Below, piece by piece: positions 10,828 to 25,200 of a stretch of DNA of 64,000 nt (position 1 is the first letter of the stretch; each line of letters opens with the position of its first letter). The notes below the pieces were generated by a model that saw only the letters and a program-made list of their open reading frames with translations, did not search any database and was not told the origin of the DNA. This DNA comes from Phaeoceros laevis (lineage: Eukaryota; Anthocerotophyta; Anthocerotopsida; Notothyladales). The stretch spans positions 1 through 64,000 of the forward strand of contig JBNGIQ010008714.1 of NCBI GenBank assembly GCA_049999765.1, written 5' to 3'. A program made the translations under genes and the position numbers.

Positions 10828-11549
10828 ATAAGAAGCGATTTAGAGCATTTCAAAGGAACAGTAACGTACAATCATTTCCCCTCGACTTACGTCACGGTGC
10901 AGTCTGAGCTTGTGGAAGATGGAGCACCCCCCGGCTTCAAGAAATGGTGCAGGCTTCGTCCACATTCTTCCAGGCCGCGTTTGCAGGGCAGTACCCGAGC
11001 ATGAGCATCGGATGAACAATGACGAGCCGGAGCTTGGGCTTTTGCCCATCTTTTGTGTGTCGGATTAGGCGAGGCATAAAACTCTCTCGCGTTTCTCCAG
11101 GCTCGTTGCTGTGGACGTTTCTGCAGGACCGAGTGACCCCCATGATTTCCAGCAAAACCGTGCAAGTCGCTAGCAATGTAGTAAAGACCTTTGAGCGCTT
11201 CAGCTGAAGAGACCACCCGGTCTTGTGGCAGATAGGAATGCCAGAGACGTGACGTCACCATGAGACGGACAGCTGATGAAGTTGCCATGCAACTGGCGAT
11301 CAAGGTGTGTAGGGCTTAACGTGTCTGAAGTCCCAACTCCCCAGTCGTCTGAACTCGTAGTGGTGCAGATTGGAAATGTATGTGGCACCGCCGTCGACGG
11401 CAATGCCCATCACCTTGGGCGGCAGCAATATCCGTTGGAGCACTTGCTGGAGCTTACGGCCCCCGGACATGTACGGTACTGCCATTTCTACATCAGTTAC
11501 CTGGCCTCAACTCCTGCAGCAGCGGTGGCATTGCAAGGTCAGCCTTGCC
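10828..11549. other. Unassigned region upstream of the P-type PPR gene
   Basis: Both strands carry overlapping open frames (for example minus 10887-11303 and 11300-11485) with no known motif. It may hold the 5' UTR or first exon of the PPR gene, or more debris of the MiaB-like fragment. Confidence 0.35.
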
Positions 11550-14045
11550 ATGAACAGCCCTTCAGAAAGTAGTACGCTTCCCGAGCTCACGGTTCTTCTG
11601 CAGAAGATGGATATGGCTTCTCTTGATTCTGCATTCTCCTCGTTTGTGGGGCAAACCGATTTGACTAGCTTTGCTCGAGTGGTTTGCAAGCTGCACAAGG
11701 CAGGCCTGCCAACAGCCAAGTATGTTGGCCCTTCCACCACGGGCATTTTGGCCCAACAACTTCAAGAATTGCACAAACAGGACGTGCGTATTTGTGTGCA
11801 CATTCTTGTAACGCTATCACAATGTGGGTTCGCTGTCAAGGATTTGGTCACCCCGCTGCATGTCTTGCAGAGTTGTGCTAAAACTGGTGAAGTCAATCTC
11901 ATGCTGCGATATACAAGAGTTCTTCCTCGCAATGTGCGTATGTTTAATGATGTCATCACCGGGTTAGCCCAGCAAGGTGATTTGGGGGCAGCTAAATTTG
12001 TGTTGAGCTTTCTGCCTGATGCTGGTTATTATCCAGATATGTATATCTATCGGACATTGGTGGATGCTTGTGCATTATGTGGACAGCCTGCAGCAGCATA
12101 CAGTATTTTCCAAGATATGTTGGAGGCAGGACTCACCCCCAATGTTTTTGTGTGCAACAGCTTGCTACATGCCAACGCGAAGGATTTGAACCTGGTTCGA
12201 CGAATCTACAGGCAGATGCAGGACTGTGGAGCCAGAGCGGATGCTCCCACCTATCATATCCTTCTCAAGGCATTTTGCGCTGCTGGTAGATACGACTTGG
12301 TCTTTGATCTCTACAGGGAGGTTCAAAGTTATGTTGCGTGTGGTACAGTTCACCTAGACAATTTGACCTATTCCAGATTTGTACAGGCCTTTGGTGATGC
12401 TAAAATGTGGGAGTCGGCCATCAGAGTCAAGGATGACATGATGGATGCTGGGGTTTTCCCAAATGCGGTAACATGGAATTGCCTCATAGGTGTTTTCGCC
12501 ACATGTGGTCTAGGTGGTCAAGCTTTGCGCATGTTTCATGCCATGATCCAAGGTGGCTATGATCCAAACACTGGTAGTTACAACATGGTGCTTCATGCAT
12601 TCGCTGAGGGAGGGCAGCAAGAAAAAGCGTTTCAACTATTTGTGGAGTGGAAAAGAGATGGCCTGTTCTCGTCAATACTGAGAGAAGACTTCGGCACTGC
12701 AGATCTCAGCTTGGAGGTTGCCCAACATGGTGGAGATGGTTACCATGCCCCTTTACATCAGATCACTTCGGAGTCATTAAGGAGCTGGTCCGAAGGAGCC
12801 AAGAGCTGCAAACCTGACCTTGTGACATACAACACAATGATGAAGGCTTGCAAACAGACACCTCATGATGCTGAGTTGCTGATGCAGGAAATGCAATGGG
12901 TTGGCATTCGTCCAGATCAGAAGAGCTGGTCAATTCTCCTGGACATATACGGGGGTGCAGGTGATTTGGAAGGTGCAACTAGAGTTTTTTGGGACATGAA
13001 GCAGGCAGGTATTCTTCATGATGCGGTTAGCTTTACTTCAATGATCAAGGCTTGCGTGGTGGCAAGGAGTCCCGACACTGCATTTTATTTTTTTGATCAG
13101 ATGAAAGCTGCTGGAATCCAGCCGAATATTGTAACATACAATACTTTGCTTAGAGCACAGCGAAAATGTGGCCAATTGAGTGAAGTTCAACGTGCACTAG
13201 CACTTTATACGGAAATGAGAGAAGCTGGATTTGCACCTAAGGACCGCATTTTGAAAGGCCTCTTAGAAGAGTGGGCAGAAGGTGCTCTTCAGCGCCGCAA
13301 CTACGTTAAAAGAGGGCCTGGCTTTGTACAGGAGGGCTCGACGTACTTGGAGACAGATGGCCTGGATAAGTTCACCGAGTTGCTTTTGCAAAACGTGGCT
13401 GCACATGTGAACACCGCCCAGGATGGTGAGACCATGGTCATTGACTTACGTGGTCTATCTAAAGATGAGTCGAGGCTAGCAGTTCTTGCAGTTTTGAGAA
13501 TATTGAAGGAAAGACATGCTGATGAGAGCCTTGTAATTCAGGACCTTGAGATAATAACTGGCGCTCGTAGGCAGAGCCGATCTGTTATTCAAGATGCCAT
13601 ATTAGGTGTGCTTCAGGATGAACTAGGACTAACAGTGCTTTTCGCAGACAGTCAGACTACTTACATCGGAGGACAAGATGCATGCAGACTTGAAGGGCAG
13701 ACAGCGTGGTCAATCTCAGATTCTTACCCCAGCACCCCGAAGGTGATCGAAGACAGCACTGTAAAGCTAACCGTGACAAATGGATCCTCTCTGAAACCTA
13801 TCAGGCCAGATGAAAGTACTCATGAGCTTGGCTTGCAAGTCAAGCAGAGAAACCCGAGTCCGCAGCTGAAAATTGTCGCAAGAAGGCCCTTGAATTCTGG
13901 GAGGCTGAGAGTGTCGAAGGACACCTTGAGTGCATGGCTGAGAAAAGGGGTATACACCAAGCTGGATAGGAGAGGAAACTCTGGGTTGCCGCAAAGATCT
14001 GAGCCTCATTCTCTTGAAGAAGCAGTCGGTGAGTTTCGGCGCTAA
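11550..14045 (+). CDS. P-class PPR protein, At5g02830-like, intronless
   Basis: The frame stays open back to about 11370, but the family-like sequence begins after the ATG at 11550 (MNSPSES...), giving 831 codons; an ATG at 11376 is the alternative start. P-type PPR motifs run from about 11930 to 13240 (for example VTYNTLLRA, SWSILLDIYGGAGDLEGA). Next comes a region like a degenerate small MutS-related segment (MVIDLRGLSKDESRLAVLAVLR, LEIITGARR, LQDELGLTVL), and the C-terminus ends SKDTLSAWLRKG. This order and the C-terminal block resemble, from memory, the Arabidopsis chloroplast PPR At5g02830. P-class PPRs bind organellar RNA for stability or processing. No plastid transit peptide is obvious, so a short 5' exon may be missing. 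Confidence 0.85.
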   Translation: MNSPSESSTLPELTVLLQKMDMASLDSAFSSFVGQTDLTSFARVVCKLHKAGLPTAKYVGPSTTGILAQQLQELHKQDVRICVHILVTLSQCGFAVKDLVTPLHVLQSCAKTGEVNLMLRYTRVLPRNVRMFNDVITGLAQQGDLGAAKFVLSFLPDAGYYPDMYIYRTLVDACALCGQPAAAYSIFQDMLEAGLTPNVFVCNSLLHANAKDLNLVRRIYRQMQDCGARADAPTYHILLKAFCAAGRYDLVFDLYREVQSYVACGTVHLDNLTYSRFVQAFGDAKMWESAIRVKDDMMDAGVFPNAVTWNCLIGVFATCGLGGQALRMFHAMIQGGYDPNTGSYNMVLHAFAEGGQQEKAFQLFVEWKRDGLFSSILREDFGTADLSLEVAQHGGDGYHAPLHQITSESLRSWSEGAKSCKPDLVTYNTMMKACKQTPHDAELLMQEMQWVGIRPDQKSWSILLDIYGGAGDLEGATRVFWDMKQAGILHDAVSFTSMIKACVVARSPDTAFYFFDQMKAAGIQPNIVTYNTLLRAQRKCGQLSEVQRALALYTEMREAGFAPKDRILKGLLEEWAEGALQRRNYVKRGPGFVQEGSTYLETDGLDKFTELLLQNVAAHVNTAQDGETMVIDLRGLSKDESRLAVLAVLRILKERHADESLVIQDLEIITGARRQSRSVIQDAILGVLQDELGLTVLFADSQTTYIGGQDACRLEGQTAWSISDSYPSTPKVIEDSTVKLTVTNGSSLKPIRPDESTHELGLQVKQRNPSPQLKIVARRPLNSGRLRVSKDTLSAWLRKGVYTKLDRRGNSGLPQRSEPHSLEEAVGEFRR

Positions 14046-14061
14046 GCCCGTAGCTATTTGG

Positions 14062-14161
14062 NNNNNNNNNNNNNNNNNNNNNNNNNNNNNNNNNNNNNNN
14101 NNNNNNNNNNNNNNNNNNNNNNNNNNNNNNNNNNNNNNNNNNNNNNNNNNNNNNNNNNNNN
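14062..14161. other. Assembly gap (100 N)
   Basis: A run of 100 N, 16 bases past the PPR stop codon. Confidence 0.99.
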
Positions 14162-14569
14162 ATTTGGCAAGACCTTGTTGCAATTGCCGTGCAGCATTTT
14201 GCTTCCTCGAGCCTTTTGGAAGTCCTGCAGTATGGCTTAGCTCACTGCTTCTGAATAGATTCGAGCCTGTGCCCTATCAATTGGGACAAGTCCAGAATGG
14301 CAATGGAGTATTTCGAGGATGGGTTATGAGATCCGTAGCAGTGCAAAAGTTGTCGCACACTAAATATGTGGCTCCCCCGGGACTGTCTGGGGCAATCAGG
14401 CTGACCATATGATCTGGATTCTGGACTCAAATCTGGCTCTCCTTTCGTTTTAACGATCTTGTACCTGCAAAAAACCACACTCGTAGCGGTCCCGTGACAT
14501 TCAAAAGAATAGTTTTGTACATTAGGCGTCGCAGATATTCTCAAAAAAGGTGATATCCTATGTACCGTA
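14162..14569. other. Intergenic, no gene seen
   Basis: Short ORFs only. On the minus strand the A-run at 14543-14548 reads as TTTTTT and lies about 22 bases past the tRNA 3' end, fitting an RNA polymerase III terminator. Confidence 0.5.
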
Positions 14570-14642
14570 CGCCGTCTGTGGGATTCGAACCCACGACCAC
14601 GTGGTTAAAAGCCACGCGCTCTACCGACTGAGCTAAGACGGC
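14570..14642 (-). tRNA. tRNA-Lys (anticodon UUU)
   Basis: The minus strand folds into a full cloverleaf of 72 bases plus discriminator G: acceptor GCCGTCT/AGACGGC, D arm GCTC/GAGC, anticodon stem CGTGG/CCACG with loop CTTTTAA, and T arm GTGGG/CCCAC with TTCGAAT. Loop position 34-36 reads TTT, so lysine. The internal A box (TAGCTCAGTCGG) and B box (GGTTCGAATCC) are intact. It has no intron. A T6 tract downstream serves as terminator. All stems pair fully, so it should be functional. Confidence 0.97.
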
Positions 14643-17219
<2,577 letters not shown>

Positions 17220-17698
17220 AGGCCGAGTGTGGGTATCCTGAAGTCCAGCAGCACACTCCCACACTCTTGCTCTAGGGAATGACTTTAGAGCATGAGCATT
17301 CAACGTACCTGCAGGTTTTTCCAAATTAGGTTCATGATAGGGTGCCAATGTGCCATGGAAAATGTCATTCCCACACATTCACATCCTGTAGGTAGGACAT
17401 TGCTCAAAACTGTACAATTGTTCAGATATTTCTGATCCTTCAGACCAGAGTGCCACAGCACATTTGTACTACAACCTGATTTAACATTTGCTTCCACGGC
17501 AACAAGGCAACCAGTGCTAATCAGAATCAGGCACACTTCATGAAGTCGCCTGAAGTCTCCGACACAAGCTCCATTGGTGCTGCTGTGCTTTGCAGTTGGC
17601 ACTGTAGGATCTCCTCGCACGCGCACACGTGACTCAATTTCAAGTCTTGAGGGTAACTGAGATCTTCCCCAGAATGCGAGATGCCAACTCCGGGCAGT
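17220..17698. other. Convergent 3' regions of WDR5 and the uL18-like gene
   Basis: No coding signal is seen. The two genes converge here, so this should hold both 3' UTRs. Confidence 0.5.
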
Positions 17699-18049
17699 TC
17701 AAATCAGCTGGATGCCGCTATCCCGTAAGCTATCGACAAGAGCCTTCACTTTGCCATGATAGGTCTGCTCTTTTTTCAGCAGAACGGACACAGCAGGAAT
17801 GTCCTTCAACTTGAGCCTCTCCGCAAGAATTGCTCCCACCTGGATAGCGGCAGCCACATCGTGGGTGCTCCTTGCGTCAGCCAAAAATTCTTTCCTCAGT
17901 TTCTTCTCCTGTGTGCTGGCCGCCACTGACACACGCATGGTAGGTGTGTGGATCACCTGGGCAGTCACATACTTGTTGGAGAAGTACAGCCGCAGCCTGT
18001 AGGGCTTCAAAAACTTTGTGATCCTTTCACAACACTTTGGACCAGACAT
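17699..18049 (-). CDS. Ribosomal protein uL18-like (L18p/L5e family), probably organellar
   Basis: A single exon of 116 codons starts at the ATG in 18047-18049 (MSGPKCCERITKFLKPY) and stops at 17699-17701. Blocks ITKFLKPY, KYVTAQVIHTPTMRV, ASTQEKKLR, STHDVAAAIQVGAILAERL, KDIPAVSVLLK and YHGKVKALVDSLRDSGIQL match the short plant L18p/L5e-family proteins, also about 115 aa. These are thought to be mitochondrial large-subunit proteins or relatives that bind 5S rRNA. The frame is open further upstream, but that sequence looks unlike the family, so the internal ATG is chosen. It is divergent from the GLDH gene, 420 bp away. Confidence 0.88.
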   Translation of the reverse strand: MSGPKCCERITKFLKPYRLRLYFSNKYVTAQVIHTPTMRVSVAASTQEKKLRKEFLADARSTHDVAAAIQVGAILAERLKLKDIPAVSVLLKKEQTYHGKVKALVDSLRDSGIQLI

Positions 18050-18469
18050 TGGACCCAAGAGAATCACAGAGATGCAGCTGCAGGAATGACACCAGTCTGC
18101 TTGTGTTCCAAGTTTGCACCCCCCGGTCTCGCCTTTTTCCTGCCGAGCCAACCCTCTCAATTGCGGGCAACGGAGCAGGCCCCTGCGTTGGTGGAAGAAT
18201 CCTCATTGTGGTGTATCGCTTAATAACATGAAAACCCTAAAAGTTGGAGTCCGACAGACACTTGGATTTGCCAATGGATCAACTCCACTCGGGAAAATCT
18301 GTAAGTGGGAACAGACTGTTAGGTGGAAGATCCTCAATCAGAGGAGTGGCCAGCTGCTCATTGGCCATGTGCATGGAGCTGAACTTCATCGATTGCAAGT
18401 GCAAGGTGGGGGTCTTCTGTTCAGCGGCTTGCCTGACGGTATGATTCAACCTGAAATAGCTGGAACTGC

Positions 18470-21152
18470 ATGACAGCTCGTACCATGACCAAGTCCGATG
18501 CTGCAACAAGGGCAGCATTGCGCCTGCTCCAGGATTGCCGTGGATTTGCATTGCTTCTTCCAGAGGCTCCAGTTCTACCTTGTACGATGCAGTTGCGTGG
18601 AATTGCGAACGACACCAGCACAATCAGGCCATTCCAGGGAAACAGGAGACCAGCAGGGGCTGCGTCAGCTCGTTCTCTAAGTTTTGGATCCGCCATTACT
18701 TCAGCCTACTTTCCAGGGGATTCCAGAGCTAGCCTCCTTGCTGCAGGTTCACTGAGGGGATTCTCCTCAGTCACGAGCTCAGATGTAGCCCCGACATCTC
18801 GTCTTGGGCGGTATCTAGCGTATGCTGCATTGTGTGGAGCATCTGCTTTCGTCACTTACTACACCTACCCTGGCCTTCAAAAGACTGAGGTGCCGGTTCA
18901 GGACGAGCACACTATCACAAACTGGAGTGGCACTCATCAAGCCCAGACCAGGGTGTACTTTGAGCCCGAGACTCTCCATCAGCTGCAGGGCATCGTGGAC
19001 CATGCCCAGAGGATGAAACAGAGGATCAGGCCCGTTGGGTCTGGTCTCTCTCCCAATGGAATTGGTTTGAGTGACGAGGGCATGGTGAACCTAGCGTTGA
19101 TGGATAAAGTTCTCCATGTCGATCCTGAGAAGCAGACCGTGACAGTGCAGGCTGGCGCAAGAGTAGGGCAACTTGTGGAGTCTTTGAGGCCCTATGGTCT
19201 GACCTTGCAGAATTTTGCATCTATAAAGGAGCAGCAGATTGGTGGATTTATCCAGGTACCTACTCAGTGCAGTCTGTGAGAGCTGTGTGCGTTGCAGCCC
19301 TTACCGCTCCTTAAACTGCCATCATTTGGTTCAGTTTGTTTGCATGTCAAATCCCCCAGTCCCTTACTTTTACAGGTTGGTGCTCATGGTACGGGGTCGC
19401 ATATCCCTCCTGTAGACGAGCAAGTACTGAGTTTGAAGCTGGTCACTCCCGGCAAGGGAACACTGGACCTTTCGGCCAAGTCTGATCCAGCTTTATTTCG
19501 CCTTGCTCGTTGTGGACTTGGAGCACTTGGAATTGTTGCCGAAGTAACTCTTCAATGTGTTTCTGCACATCAATTACTAGAGTACACTTTCGTGACAAAC
19601 CAGAAGACTATCAAGAAGAAACACACGTAAGGACTGCTTGTTGAGTGCATCCTAGGTAGCTTTCTTCTAAATGTTGTTGGGACAGCTATAATTCTCGTAT
19701 TTGTGCGTCTGCATAGCATTTACAATGGCCATCACTGATTACAATGTACGTACACTTTTGCACAGTATAGAAGTGAATCTTTTTAGTGTTTGTAACGGCA
19801 GTACAGACCTCAGTTGTTAGAGAGGGTTTAACACATCCTAGACATGGTGTCATTGACAGGATTGGCAGAAGGTTGTAAGATGGAGGACTTGGTTGTGATT
19901 TGCAGGAAATGGTTGCGGGAGAACAAGCACTTGAGGTACATGTGGATTCCTGACACTGATGCCATAGTCGTTGTCCAGTGCAACCCCTTGGCCACTGGCA
20001 AGGATCCACCAAAATTCAACCCCAAGTACACAGAAGATGATGCGCTAAAGCCTGCGAGAGACCTGTACAGGGAAGCTTCACCCAAATACGGGTGAGCTGA
20101 TATTCCACCCTCAAAATGTTTGAAGATTTCTTGGAGTCAGAGGCTTTGAAGTATGTCTCTCACGAGATAAGCTGAATTGTGCTCAGGCAAAACATCCCAT
20201 TGCGTGGAAACCAGAAGGATACATCGAAAGTACAGAGCGAGGCTGGGGTTTGGTCTGGCACAGGTGCTGGTGATCAAACCCCTGTGATTTTGTCGGAAGA
20301 GGAGCTGCATCAACTCTCTTTTACTGAGCTCCGTGATAAACTGCTTGCTCTGGATCCTTTAAACAGAGACCTTGTGAATCGGATAAACAAAGCAGAGGCA
20401 GAGTATTGGAAGCGCAAAGAGGGGTATCGAGTTGGGTGGAGTGACCAAATTTTGGGGTTTGATTGCGGTGGACAGCAATGGGTTTCCGAGGTTTGCTTCC
20501 ATACGGGTACAGCAACGCACCCGGATACAAGGGACTTGACCTTCATGAGGGAGCTGTTGCATCTGATACAGAAAGAGCGAATTCCAGCACCAGCGCCAAT
20601 CGAGCAACGTTGGACAGCCTGTAGCAGCAGCCCTCTAAGTCCGGCCTCTGACCCTGTGCCTGATTGCATCTTCTCCTGGGTAAATTGGCTCCGACAAGCT
20701 CCCTCTGCAGTGATTTCTCGGTCAGTTGAACTGGAGTATACGTTGATTCTGATCTCCTCCTGTTCTGCAGGTTGGAATCATAAACTATTTGCCTACCGCA
20801 GACGAAAAACAGAGGACAGCGATCACAAACAAGTTTTTCGAATACCGATCAGCTGCACAGCGGCAACTCTGGGACAAATATGCTGCTTACGAGCACTGGG
20901 CCAAGATTGAGGTACGTATGTCAGAATTCTCGCAATTTCGCAGGCATAGGTGCTTTAGAAGTTGAAGTTGTTGCCTGTCTGATGTCAAAGGTCCCCGAGG
21001 ACGAGGAGTCTCTCAAATGGCTGAGGGAGAGGCTCAGGAGGCGCTTTCCAGTGGACGATTTTAACAAGGCTCGCAGGGAGCTGGATCCAAACAACATCCT
21101 CTCCAACAGAGTTATTGATCAACTTTTCCCCTTGAACGGGAATAAATCGTAG
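18470..21152 (+). CDS. GLDH: L-galactono-1,4-lactone dehydrogenase, mitochondrial, 6 exons
   Basis: Exons 18470-19255, 19376-19626, 19906-20091, 20187-20679, 20771-20911 and 20991-21152 join to 672 codons. GLDH makes the last step of ascorbate synthesis on the inner mitochondrial membrane, passing electrons to cytochrome c; the protein also helps assemble complex I. An N-terminal presequence rich in Arg/Ala/Ser and a hydrophobic stretch (YLAYAALCGASAFVTYY) precede the FAD domain. Diagnostic blocks are NWSGTH, IRPVGSGLSPNGIGLS (the plant form without a flavin-linking His), NLALMDKVL, NFASIKEQQIGG, VGAHGTG, FRLARCGLGALG, FTELRDKLLALDPLN, ILGFDCGGQQWV, APAPIEQRWT and KARRELDPNNILSN. All junctions keep frame with GT-AG introns. 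Confidence 0.95.
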
Positions 21153-21713
21153 CCTGTTGTAACCACAAGCTGTTAAGATGTCGTTTCATGGTTCGGCAAA
21201 CGAATCTGATTTGCGCTGTCGAACACGATGTTGCTTCTACGTTTTGGCTTTCACAAGAAGATGGTCAAGGCAAACCAAACGATCCCCTTGTAGTAACGAC
21301 CTTTCGACTCAAGCTTGGTACACGGGCAGCTTAACGCCAAGAGCCAGATCTCAGCTTACAAGACTGCTACTTTTTCGATTAGCTTGTTGCACAGTCGGCA
21401 AAAGAATTAGGACAAAAACTGCAAAATCGAAGTCTCCCGATGATCGCCTTGGTCACATTGTGCCCTATACTCACACTGATGAGTCAAGTGAAAGCAAACA
21501 AGACAGAGAGTTGCTATCCACATTGCAATGAAGCTAGCAATCTCCACCTTAAAGGCCACGGTCCCAAGCTGTCCAAATTGCTCAACAAGCTACCTCGACG
21601 CCACCTTAACAAGCGTGTTTGACCTAAGGGGAAAGGTGTGAACAGTCCTTGACCGGAATCTGAGCAATCCATTGCCTCCTCATCCTCGGAGTGAACATAC
21701 ATGGCGTGTCCCG
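21153..21713. other. Convergent 3' regions of GLDH and TMEM258
   Basis: No gene is recognised in the 560 bases between the two stop codons. Confidence 0.5.
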
Positions 21714-21950
21714 TTAGACATAGACTCCTGTCCATAGCAGCAAAAATAGGCTTCCAAATCCGAGGAGGAATGAGGCCACTAGTGCCATTACAATCTCCTG
21801 CTTCAAGCTTCGACTGGTCTTTGTGGTGGTCACCTGGTGGACGAAGAACGAGGCAGACGCCAGGATGCCAGAGGTAAGCAGGACCACCGCCAATACCGAG
21901 TACAAAGATTGTGGTATGGGACTTGTGAGTGGGTAGCCTTGATCTGCCAT
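21714..21950 (-). CDS. TMEM258: TMEM258/OST5-like subunit of oligosaccharyltransferase
   Basis: A single exon of 78 codons. Two membrane helices are visible: LYSVLAVVLLTSGILASASFF and MALVASFLLGFGSLFLLLW. Between them lies VHQVTTTKTSRSLKQE, and the protein ends WTGVYV. This matches the 79-residue TMEM258 family (VTSTKYTR...SLVASLFMGFG...LLLWVGIYV), the counterpart of yeast Ost5. The subunit sits in the ER membrane in the OST complex, which N-glycosylates nascent proteins. Its start is 274 bp from the divergent CYP59 start. OST4 lies 41 kb away in this window. Confidence 0.93.
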   Translation of the reverse strand: MADQGYPLTSPIPQSLYSVLAVVLLTSGILASASFFVHQVTTTKTSRSLKQEIVMALVASFLLGFGSLFLLLWTGVYV

Positions 21951-22224
21951 GCTGACTCCGCAGATCTATCACGCAGCGCCTTTGAGGTTCGCAACACAGC
22001 AGTGACAACGGGGTTTGGCCCGAAACACGAATGTTGGTGTCTAGAAGTCGAATGTTGTTTAGGGTTGAGTTTCGAGAGTCGTACGGGTCGGTATGCTAAT
22101 AACCATAAAAACGTACTTATGTCGAGCTACAGAGACCAGAGACTATGGCAAAACAGTAGCGAAAGGAGGTGCTTGTTGTTCGACAGACAGACTCTAACGA
22201 TTTTGCGCTCGTCTGGCGGTGGTA
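21951..22224. promoter_or_regulatory. Shared upstream region of TMEM258 and CYP59
   Basis: Only 274 bp separate the two divergent start codons, so both 5' UTRs and core promoters must fit here. This is inferred from geometry; I see no defining TATA pair. Confidence 0.55.
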
Positions 22225-25200
22225 ATGGCGGTCATGCTGACTACGAGTCTCGGGGAGATAGTGGTGGACTTGTACACCGACCAGTGCCCTGTCACTTGCA
22301 AAAATTTTCTTAAGCTCTGCAAGTATGCTACTTCCTCCATGTACCTCAGTTAGATTGCAACACTAGCTTATTGGGTTCTCGAAATTGTCTTCTCCCTTGG
22401 TCGCCAGGGGCCGAGAGCTTCATTTGGAGTAGCTCACCGTAGTACGCTGGTTAATGACGAACCATGCCGTTAACTTCGCTGAATAGGGTTGTGGCTTTCC
22501 CATTGGCCGCGCTTTAGCTGAGGCAGAACATGCTCTAGATTGCTTTGGCCTGATTTTGGTAAAATATGTGCAGAATTAAGTATTACAACAACTGTCTGTT
22601 CCACTCTGTGCAAAAAGATTTCATTGTACAGACTGGTGATCCCACAGGAACCGGCTCAGGTGGAGAGTCCATTTACTCGTAAGGCCATATTTGTAGCTTT
22701 TGATTGTTTCTGGATAAGATTGTCCATTGTTTCAACTGCTTGCTGTGAGCAAAGAGTGGCATTTCATGTGCTTGAACATCTGTGTAAGTGACAGATGATA
22801 ATAGTTCCATTTGACTTGTACTCTAGATTTTTATATGGAGAGCAAGCTAGGTTCTTTGATGATGAGATCAAGCCAAAAGTCAAACATGACAAGATTGGTG
22901 TTGTCGCCATGGCAAGTGCAGGGGAGAATCAGAATGCATCACAGGTGATACTGCCTGAATAGCTCTCACTTCAAATCTTCTTGTTGCTGCATCTCCTGTA
23001 GTGTTTTGATGCCTGATCTGATTTTCTGCAGTTCTACATCACAACTCGGGCTGACATTGACTATCTTGATGGGAAACATACGGTAAGGTCACTTCTGCAT
23101 GTCTGTTGCTTTGGAGGAACTGGACCGTGCTGCAATTCAGCATCCAGACTCAAAAGTTGAATGTGAGAACAGATCTTTGGGGAGGTTGCGGAGGGGCTTG
23201 AGACTCTGATGAGGATAAACGAAGCTTATGTGGATGAGAAAGGCCGTCCATACAAGAACATTCGGTTGGTGCTCCAAGATTTCACCCTTTCTCATCCAGT
23301 TGACTGCGTCTGGAGAAAGAGGTCATTGCAAATGTCACTACAGCAATAATCTGCGAAGGACAGTTAGATCAGATGCAATGGTGTAGGTCTAAGGGTTGAC
23401 ACAATGGGTGGGTGTTTTTTCTAGCTGTCTTTTTGCTGTAGTTGGAAGATGTAGTTGTCACATGCTTTAGGTGGTACTGACGCTGAGGAAGATGTGCACT
23501 TAGTAGCCCTGATGTCTGTGGGAAGCAGGATCAAGTGCACAGACATACTTGAAGACCCGTATGAGGATCCTCCAGGACTTACAGATCTTATCCCTGACAA
23601 GGACCCTGAGCTGAAGCCTCCAGGACCAGTAAGTGGCATGCGGTCGTTTATGAAACAGGTCTCCCTGGTTCTATTGTAGCCCAGTGAGAAGTATAAGCCG
23701 TTACTTTCTGGCTTGTTTTACCGTTGTAAATGTACTTTCTCCAATGGTGATGGTTTTGCTCACTCCCGGTTGTCCTACTGCATGCTGAATAGGGAGAGGA
23801 TGTCAGGCTTGAGGATGATTGGGTACCTATGGATGAGCAACAAGATCCGGCAGAGATTGAGCAATCAATACGCAAGAAGGAGGCTCACTCTCGTGCCGTT
23901 GTCCTTGAAATGGTAGGAACAGAGGATGGCATTATGTATCGCATTCCATCATTGAGTCAGTGTGTGGGCTGAGATGTCTTTGGCACTTCCAGATTGGGGA
24001 TATTCCTGAAGCAGAGGTTAAACCGCCAGAGAATGTTCTGTTTGTTTGCAAACTCAATCCTGTCACTCAGGTACGATGTAGAACAGTTTATCGAGTTGTC
24101 TTCACACGCTATCACTTCTGGGTTTTGACAAAGCGCAGTCTGCACCTTGCAGGATGAAGATCTCGAAATTATCTTTGCACGATTTGGAAAAGTCATATCG
24201 TATGGTTCTTCTTAATCCCATCCTGTCATTGTTTGGATGGTTAAATTCTGTTAACTGTTGAGAATGTCCCGTTCCTGTCACCTATTCCGCTGGCTATTAT
24301 GATAGAAAAATTTCTTTCTTTCTCCAGGGCAGATATTATTCGGGATTTCAAGACCGGAGACAGTCTTTGCTATGGGTTTATTGGTGAGTTACTTGCTCCT
24401 ACTTTTAAGGGTGAGATTCCTCATGATTAATAGTTTCAGCACTGGTCATTTGGTTCGAAGTGCTTTGAGCACGTCTTGTGTTCAAGTGTACTTACCTGGT
24501 TTTTATGGATTGACAGAGTTTGCAAATCAGGAGTCATGCGAGGCTGCTTATTTCAAGGTTTCTGGTTTCACCTAAACTGGGCCGCTTCGAATTACACAAA
24601 TATACAACGGACAGATCTTTTTTCACTTCTTTTCCGCATTAATGTGGTTGCTAAGTGATGGATCTGGGTGTACAGATGGACAACAGTTTGATCGATGATC
24701 GTCGTATACATGTCGACTTCAGTCAAAGTGTGTCAAGGTTATGGACAAGATTTCGTCGATTTGGCAGCAAAGATGCTGGCGGCGAAGGTATCTTTGCACC
24801 TCCATTCACATTGTGTTTGTGCTCGTGATTTTCTCGACGAACAACCACCAGCAATAGTGTGCAGTATTCTGACTTGTCACTACTTTTCAGGTGCGTATAA
24901 TGGTAACAGCGGTTGTTTCAAATGTGGCGAAAGCGGTCATTTTGCAAGAGACTGTACTAATGATGGAAAGGAAGCTGAAAATGAGGGGCCACCAGAGGCA
25001 AAGCGATATGAGCTGAAAGAGGATGGAGGACAGCGTGGTAATGTGGGAAAACAGTAAGTGCCAGTCCCACACACAGCGTAAATGTTTCATATCTTTGTCA
25101 GGTGGATCATGTTGATTCTAGCTGCATACGCTGAACCCATGCTGCAACTTGTGAATTTTTCAGGTATGACATGGTTTTCGAGGATGAAAATGACGGCGAA